64,000 nt of DNA from Planctomycetia bacterium (lineage in GTDB: Bacteria > Planctomycetota > Phycisphaerae > Phycisphaerales > SM1A02), in NCBI GenBank assembly GCA_005790605.1, contig SXUI01000035.1, forward strand, positions 1 to 64,000. The letters are read 5' to 3'. Both the position numbers and the translations under genes were made by a program. Shown in pieces: positions 60,423-64,000 of the stretch (the stretch's first letter is position 1; each line of letters begins with the position of its first letter). The notes below the pieces were generated by a model that was given only the letters and a program-made list of their open reading frames with translations, was not told where the DNA came from and ran no database searches.

Positions 60423-62006
60423 CTACTTCACGCCTCGAATGCACGCCTCAAGCCGCTCTGCGTCGTCGACATCTTCCACCACGCATGTCACCACGCCATC
60501 CTGCATCGACAGCACGATTGGCGTCGCGATGACATAGTCAGGACCCTTCACAAGCTGCGCGAGTGCGCAGGTGTCGCACGCCATGTCAAGGATCCCGTTT
60601 GGATCAGCGTCAGGGATGGCAACCGCGAGCGTGGGAATGAGCAATGGACCTGTGAAGTGCGTCATCATCAATTCTTGACAGTGGTCACAATCTTGTCGGT
60701 AGTAGATGACGATCTTGCGTCCCTGATTGAGATCCGCAGGCGGCTGCTGGATGAGCTTGCCGAAGTCATTTTCATCGAGTCTTTTTCCGACGAGTCCACC
60801 GAGCTCCGCGACATAAAACCCTTGGAGTTGTGCGGGAGGCGACGGCCACGACTTGACCTGCGGAGTCGGGGGCGAGATCGGAGGATTGGGCGGGAGAGGA
60901 GGCTGCACGGGCACTTCCGTGCTCGCCGCAGCAGTGCCAAGAATGCGATGCAGCGCAACTTCATCATCGACATTGGTACAGACATCCGTGATCACGCCGT
61001 CCTGCGCGCGGATGATGATCGGCGGTGTTCCAAGCATGTACTCCGGCGGCTTAGCTGATTTCGGCGCGAACAACTTCGAGGACGCGCAACCCTCGCAATG
61101 CATGGGCAGTGGGCGAACTCCGCCAAGCGGGATAGCGACCCGAAGGACTGGGATCTTCGATGGCTTGGAAAAGTGTTTCTTGAAGAGCGCTTGACAGTGA
61201 TCGCAAGTTTCGCTGTAGAACACGACAAGTTGCGGCCCCTGCAACATCGTCGCAGGGACAGGACGATCGATCGCGAGGAAGACCGGGATGTCGATCATTC
61301 GCTTCCCGATGGCGTCTTTCCACTTGACGAAAAACAGACTCTGGTAGGACGCGGGAGCATCTGGCCAAGTCGATTGGGTGACGGCGGGCACGGCCGGCTG
61401 TGCTCCATCAGGATTGCTTGCCGTGTCGATGATCGGCGACGGCCGAAAGAATGCGATTCCGAACGAAACAACGGCGATCACCGCCACCATGCCGAATCCA
61501 GGCCCAATGGATCCACGCCGAGGCGGCGCGATGATGGCAAATCCAAGCAGCGTGACATCCATGAGGAACATCAGCCACGCGGGAAGACTTGTTTTCCCGA
61601 AGCAACCGCATCCACCCTTCGCGACATCGGCGAAGCCGCCTTTGGCAAACTGTTGCGCAATGAGAATCGCGAGAATCGCACAGAAGAGTCCTAGCACGGT
61701 TGTTGCGAGCATTCGCGCGAACCGAGGCGCAAACAAAATCGTCAAGGCGACAAAGAGCTCAGCACCGATGAAAAACCGAAAGGCGGCGCCGACGAACACA
61801 CCGAGATCAACGCCAAGCGCACTACCGATTGAGAGGACAGCGTCAAGAACGGGCGGCGGGAGCGTCTTGGGATCAAATGAGGTGAGCTTCCCAATCGCGC
61901 CCGCGCCGATCCAAAGCGGAACAACGAGACGAAGCGCGAAGAACGCAACGACTTGGATTCGGGTCAGAGGCGTCGACGAAACGGAGTCGTTGGATTCGGT
62001 GTGCAT
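60423..62006 (-). CDS. MauE-like membrane domain fused to two thioredoxin-like domains
   Basis: 527 residues. The first part (about 15-190) is a four-helix MauE/DoxX-type domain with the GGCGCFG motif (Cys133/Cys135) typical of MauE. Two related thioredoxin-like domains follow: one with VVFYSETCDHCQALFKKHF (Cys268/271) and CEGC (304/307), the other with VIYYRQDCDHCQELMMTHF (Cys440/443) and CDTC (477/480). Each ends in a cis-Pro-like site (TPPIIIRAQDGV, TPIVLSMQDGV). A proline-rich linker (about 366-392) joins them. MauE is thought to assist disulfide chemistry in methylamine dehydrogenase maturation; no mau genes are present here. The layout suggests a membrane oxidoreductase passing electrons or disulfides through its own domains. 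Confidence 0.8.
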   Translation of the reverse strand: MHTESNDSVSSTPLTRIQVVAFFALRLVVPLWIGAGAIGKLTSFDPKTLPPPVLDAVLSIGSALGVDLGVFVGAAFRFFIGAELFVALTILFAPRFARMLATTVLGLFCAILAILIAQQFAKGGFADVAKGGCGCFGKTSLPAWLMFLMDVTLLGFAIIAPPRRGSIGPGFGMVAVIAVVSFGIAFFRPSPIIDTASNPDGAQPAVPAVTQSTWPDAPASYQSLFFVKWKDAIGKRMIDIPVFLAIDRPVPATMLQGPQLVVFYSETCDHCQALFKKHFSKPSKIPVLRVAIPLGGVRPLPMHCEGCASSKLFAPKSAKPPEYMLGTPPIIIRAQDGVITDVCTNVDDEVALHRILGTAAASTEVPVQPPLPPNPPISPPTPQVKSWPSPPAQLQGFYVAELGGLVGKRLDENDFGKLIQQPPADLNQGRKIVIYYRQDCDHCQELMMTHFTGPLLIPTLAVAIPDADPNGILDMACDTCALAQLVKGPDYVIATPIVLSMQDGVVTCVVEDVDDAERLEACIRGVK

Positions 62007-62026
62007 GGAATGCTCAAGAAGAGAAT

Positions 62027-62644
62027 CTAGATTGTCGTCGGCGCAAGTTGGTCGCAGGCTTCACATACCGCGTGCATGATGATCTGATGCGCTTCTTGAA
62101 TCATCGCGCTGTCGCTGCCGCCGACGACCACTGCCAAATCACAGAGCGGGAGGAGTTTTCCACCTCCCTTGCCAAGAATGCCAAGGACCTTCGCGCCCTG
62201 CGCGCGGGCGGCCCGAGCCGCGGCGAGGAGATTCTCTGAGTTGCCGCTCGTTGAGAAGAGCACCAGCAGGTCATCGTTGCGCAGAACCGCCGCGGCCGGT
62301 CGCGCAAAGACCTGTTCAAACCCGAAGTCGTTTGCGATGCAACTCATCGCCGTCGGATCAGCGCACAGACAAACCGCTCGAAGTGGTGCGCGATTGCGTT
62401 CGTAGCGACCGACGAGTTCTTCAGCGAGATGCAGTGCCTCCGCGGCGGATCCGCCGTTTCCTGCGGTCGCGATGAGTCCACCCCGAGCAAGCGTTGCGCG
62501 CGCAAGATCACACCCCGATTCCACAAGACTTGCCTGCGCCGCAAGCAAGCGAGTTGCCTCAGCTGCTCGAGTAAGTCGCCGCCCGACAATCTCCCGGGTG
62601 GTCGCTGCAGCAGAGTTCGCCTGTGAAAGCGGCGGAGTAGTCAT
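62027..62644 (-). CDS. gmhA: SIS-domain phosphoheptose isomerase-like protein (GmhA family)
   Basis: 205 residues. The GmhA family turns sedoheptulose-7-phosphate into glycero-manno-heptose-7-phosphate for lipopolysaccharide or S-layer heptose. Family text: LIATAGNGGSAAEALHLAEE and LVGRYERNRAPL, DPTAMSCIANDFGFEQVF, LLVLFSTSGNSENLL, LGILGKGGGKL, AMIQEAHQIIMHAVCE with the expected metal and catalytic His/Gln region. DiaA is a related non-enzymatic alternative, but the RYERNRAPL segment and the catalytic region favour GmhA. No other heptose gene is near. A -10-like TACAAT precedes the ATG closely. Confidence 0.87.
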   Translation of the reverse strand: MTTPPLSQANSAAATTREIVGRRLTRAAEATRLLAAQASLVESGCDLARATLARGGLIATAGNGGSAAEALHLAEELVGRYERNRAPLRAVCLCADPTAMSCIANDFGFEQVFARPAAAVLRNDDLLVLFSTSGNSENLLAAARAARAQGAKVLGILGKGGGKLLPLCDLAVVVGGSDSAMIQEAHQIIMHAVCEACDQLAPTTI

Positions 62645-62650
62645 TGGAGG

Positions 62651-62656
62651 ATTGTA
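62651..62656 (-). promoter_or_regulatory. -10-like box TACAAT before gmhA
   Basis: TACAAT on the minus strand, five of six bases of the consensus, ends six bases before the ATG at 62644, with no Shine-Dalgarno sequence. It suggests a leaderless transcript. Confidence 0.45.
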
Positions 62657-62698
62657 CGAACTTCACTTCCGCCCGCTGCATTGCCCTCGACACCAAGG

Positions 62699-62704
62699 CA
62701 CAAT
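62699..62704 (+). promoter_or_regulatory. -10-like box CACAAT before the TIGR01777 gene
   Basis: CACAAT ends six bases before the ATG at 62711, supporting that ATG as the start over 62750. No -35 is seen. Confidence 0.3.
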
Positions 62705-62710
62705 GCGCGC

Positions 62711-63676
62711 ATGCAGCGCACGGATAACCCAAATCACGCCGCTCGACCCATGCGGATCGCTGTGAGTGGTTCGCACGGGCTCGTCGGAAGAGAGCTCTGC
62801 GCAGTCTTGAGCGCGGCAGGCCACCACGTAGTACGGATTGTTCGAGTGAATTCAGGAGAGCAGCCGACGCGCGACTGCATCGCGCTCACCATCGACCCGA
62901 CGGGTGCGCAGCGCGCACTTCCTACGGAGTTCGAAGGCATTGACGCGGTCGTTCACCTTGCAGGAGCGGGTATCGCCGACAAGCGTTGGAGCGCCGCGCG
63001 CAAGCAGGAGATCCTCGACAGTCGCGTGAAGAGCACGCGTGCGATCGCTGAAGCGATGGCGACTGCACAGCGCACGTGCGAGCGGCCACCTCGCGCCCTG
63101 ATCTGTGCGAGCGGCGTCGGTTACTACGGACCTGGATCGTCCGTTGTTGACGAGTCGTCCGGCGCTGGACTTGGGTTTCTCGCCGATGTGGTGCAGCAAT
63201 GGGAAGAGGCGAGTCGGAGCGCACGCGATGTCGGCATTCGTACCGTGCACCTTCGCTTCGGAGTGATTCTCAGCAAGCGTGGTGGCGCGCTAGGCGCGAT
63301 GCTTCGGCCGTTTCGATACGGACTCGGAGGACCGATCGGCAGCGGCGAACAAGGCTTCCCTTGGGTTGCGATCGACGACGCGATTGGCGCATTGCGGTAT
63401 TGCCTCGCCCGTGAGTCGATCGATGGCGCGGTCAATGTCGTCGCTCCGGAGCAGGTCTCGCAGAGAGCGTTTGCGAAGGAGCTGGGAAAGGCAATCCATC
63501 GACCCGCCATCGCGCGAATGCCAGCGTTCCTCGTGCGAATCATCTTTGGCGAGATGGGGCAAGCGCTGCTCCTCGAAGGATCGTTTGTCGCGCCGCGCGT
63601 GCTTACAGAGCATGGATTTGTCTTTGCTCAACCTACGCTGCGTGGCGCGCTCGGACGCATTCTCCAGCCCGCGTAA
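62711..63676 (+). CDS. TIGR01777-family NAD(P)-dependent epimerase
   Basis: 321 residues from the ATG at 62711; the ATG at 62750 (MRIAVSGSHG) would start directly at the Rossmann fold. Rossmann motif VSGSHGLVGRELC, VHLAGAGIADKRWSAARKQE, ICASGVGYYGP (Tyr as in the SDR active site), LRFGVILSKRGGAL, GSGEQGFPWVAIDD and the C-terminal DUF1731 part (FVAPRVLTEHGF) match this family, of which E. coli YfcH is a member. The substrate is unknown. It overlaps the convergent transporter gene by 49 bases. Confidence 0.87.
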   Translation: MQRTDNPNHAARPMRIAVSGSHGLVGRELCAVLSAAGHHVVRIVRVNSGEQPTRDCIALTIDPTGAQRALPTEFEGIDAVVHLAGAGIADKRWSAARKQEILDSRVKSTRAIAEAMATAQRTCERPPRALICASGVGYYGPGSSVVDESSGAGLGFLADVVQQWEEASRSARDVGIRTVHLRFGVILSKRGGALGAMLRPFRYGLGGPIGSGEQGFPWVAIDDAIGALRYCLARESIDGAVNVVAPEQVSQRAFAKELGKAIHRPAIARMPAFLVRIIFGEMGQALLLEGSFVAPRVLTEHGFVFAQPTLRGALGRILQPA

Positions 63677-64000
63677 GTCCCGGCGATGCACAACACCCCG
63701 AGCACGAGCGCGATGAACACTGGCGTCCCCGCACCCGCTCCAGCCGCGAGCAATCCGAGCAACGGTCCAGTGAGGTATCCAATGCCAACCAGCGCCTCGT
63801 GCGTTCCTCCCGCATCCACCTGTGCGCTCCCAATCGCCATCGCGTAATAGATCGCGTTGTAGTAGATCGCGCCCTGTCCTAGACCAAGCGCAGCGAGTCC
63901 GATCACGAGCATGGTCTCAGAGGAACTCCACGCCGCGAGAGCGAATCCACCGCTCAGCAAGATGCCCGCGACAAGCAATGTCCCGCCACGGCCATGCCAA
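63628..64000 (-). CDS. MFS transporter, C-terminal part (continues past the window)
   Basis: About 124 residues are visible and the frame stays open to the window edge, so the start lies outside. Four membrane helices are seen (LLVAGILLSGGFALAAW, TMLVIGLAALGLGQGAIYY, GIGYLTGPLLGLLAAGAG, VFIALVLGVLCIAGTYAGW), ending in a short basic tail. The GLGQGAIYYNAIYYAMAIG and TGPLLGLL text resembles the last helices of major-facilitator proteins. The substrate cannot be told. It overlaps the TIGR01777 gene at the 3' end. Confidence 0.72.
   Translation of the reverse strand, partial: WHGRGGTLLVAGILLSGGFALAAWSSSETMLVIGLAALGLGQGAIYYNAIYYAMAIGSAQVDAGGTHEALVGIGYLTGPLLGLLAAGAGAGTPVFIALVLGVLCIAGTYAGWRMRPSAPRSVG

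Noticed and set aside
60423-62006. Methylamine dehydrogenase maturation locus
   Set aside because: Only a MauE-type domain is present; no mauA, mauB, mauD or mauG-like gene is nearby.
1-64000. CRISPR arrays, IS elements, integrases, rRNA genes
   Set aside because: I looked for regular short repeats, transposase text, att-like repeats next to the two tRNA genes and rRNA sequence, and saw none.

Overview
The window looks like a chromosomal segment of a GC-rich Gram-negative bacterium, most likely a planctomycete of the Phycisphaerae type. This is an inference from gene content, with no marker-gene test: a pseudopilin operon ending in a giant GspK-like protein, a lipidated FlgI-like/HEAT protein, an mreBCD cluster, a MauE-thioredoxin fusion and many secreted proteins of unknown role. 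Most of the window is dense housekeeping and cell-envelope coding sequence. I see no IS element, CRISPR array, prophage module or rRNA.

Layout. 1-707: a probable artificial or recombinational junction joins a foreign minus-strand reading frame to the 3' half of a pilT gene. 983-15510: a type II secretion/type IV pilus-like operon encodes a GspE ATPase, a GspF platform protein, five prepilin-like proteins and an 1876-residue GspK-like protein; genes from the first prepilin on mostly overlap by 1-4 bases, and a strong terminator follows. 15640-21748 (minus): smc, the FlgI-like lipoprotein and tRNA-Val. 21806-25822: the HrpA helicase. 25824-33744 (minus): a large FtsK/EssC-like ATPase, topA and miaA. 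33784-40589: pgk, a TlpA-like thioredoxin, rpe, accD, lnt and a HEAT-repeat lipoprotein. 40628-44551: a consensus-like promoter, a coiled-coil membrane protein, a 48-residue membrane protein, a terminator and mreBCD. 44618-48890: a GlmU-like left-handed beta-helix protein, polA and tRNA-Asp with its terminator. 48975-52235: a thioredoxin-like protein, a small zinc-ribbon membrane protein, an ECF-like sigma factor, a LuxR-type response regulator and an RluA-type pseudouridine synthase. 52183-55536: a lipoprotein, an amidohydrolase-fold protein that has lost its metal ligands, menG/ubiE, and a B12-binding-fold protein without the cobalamin histidine. 55819-58492: an ECF sigma factor, a small membrane protein and a secreted protein. 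58518-64000: tilS, two membrane proteins carrying three related double-CxxC thioredoxin-like domains, a GmhA-like isomerase, a TIGR01777 epimerase and the end of an MFS transporter.

How the parts may work together. The pseudopilin operon should form an envelope-spanning secretion or pilus machine. Lnt together with several lipobox proteins shows active lipoprotein maturation. The mre cluster with its preceding coiled-coil and small membrane proteins probably belongs to shape control. The MauE/thioredoxin pair suggests a periplasmic thiol-disulfide relay.

Two window-wide patterns stand out. All five prepilins carry Ala or Ser instead of Gly at the processing site. At least nine genes have a TANNNT-like box six to eight bases before the start codon and no Shine-Dalgarno sequence, which points to leaderless transcripts. 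Other genes (smc, the thioredoxin at 48975, the prepilin at 8258, the sigma factor at 49869) have clear Shine-Dalgarno sequences.
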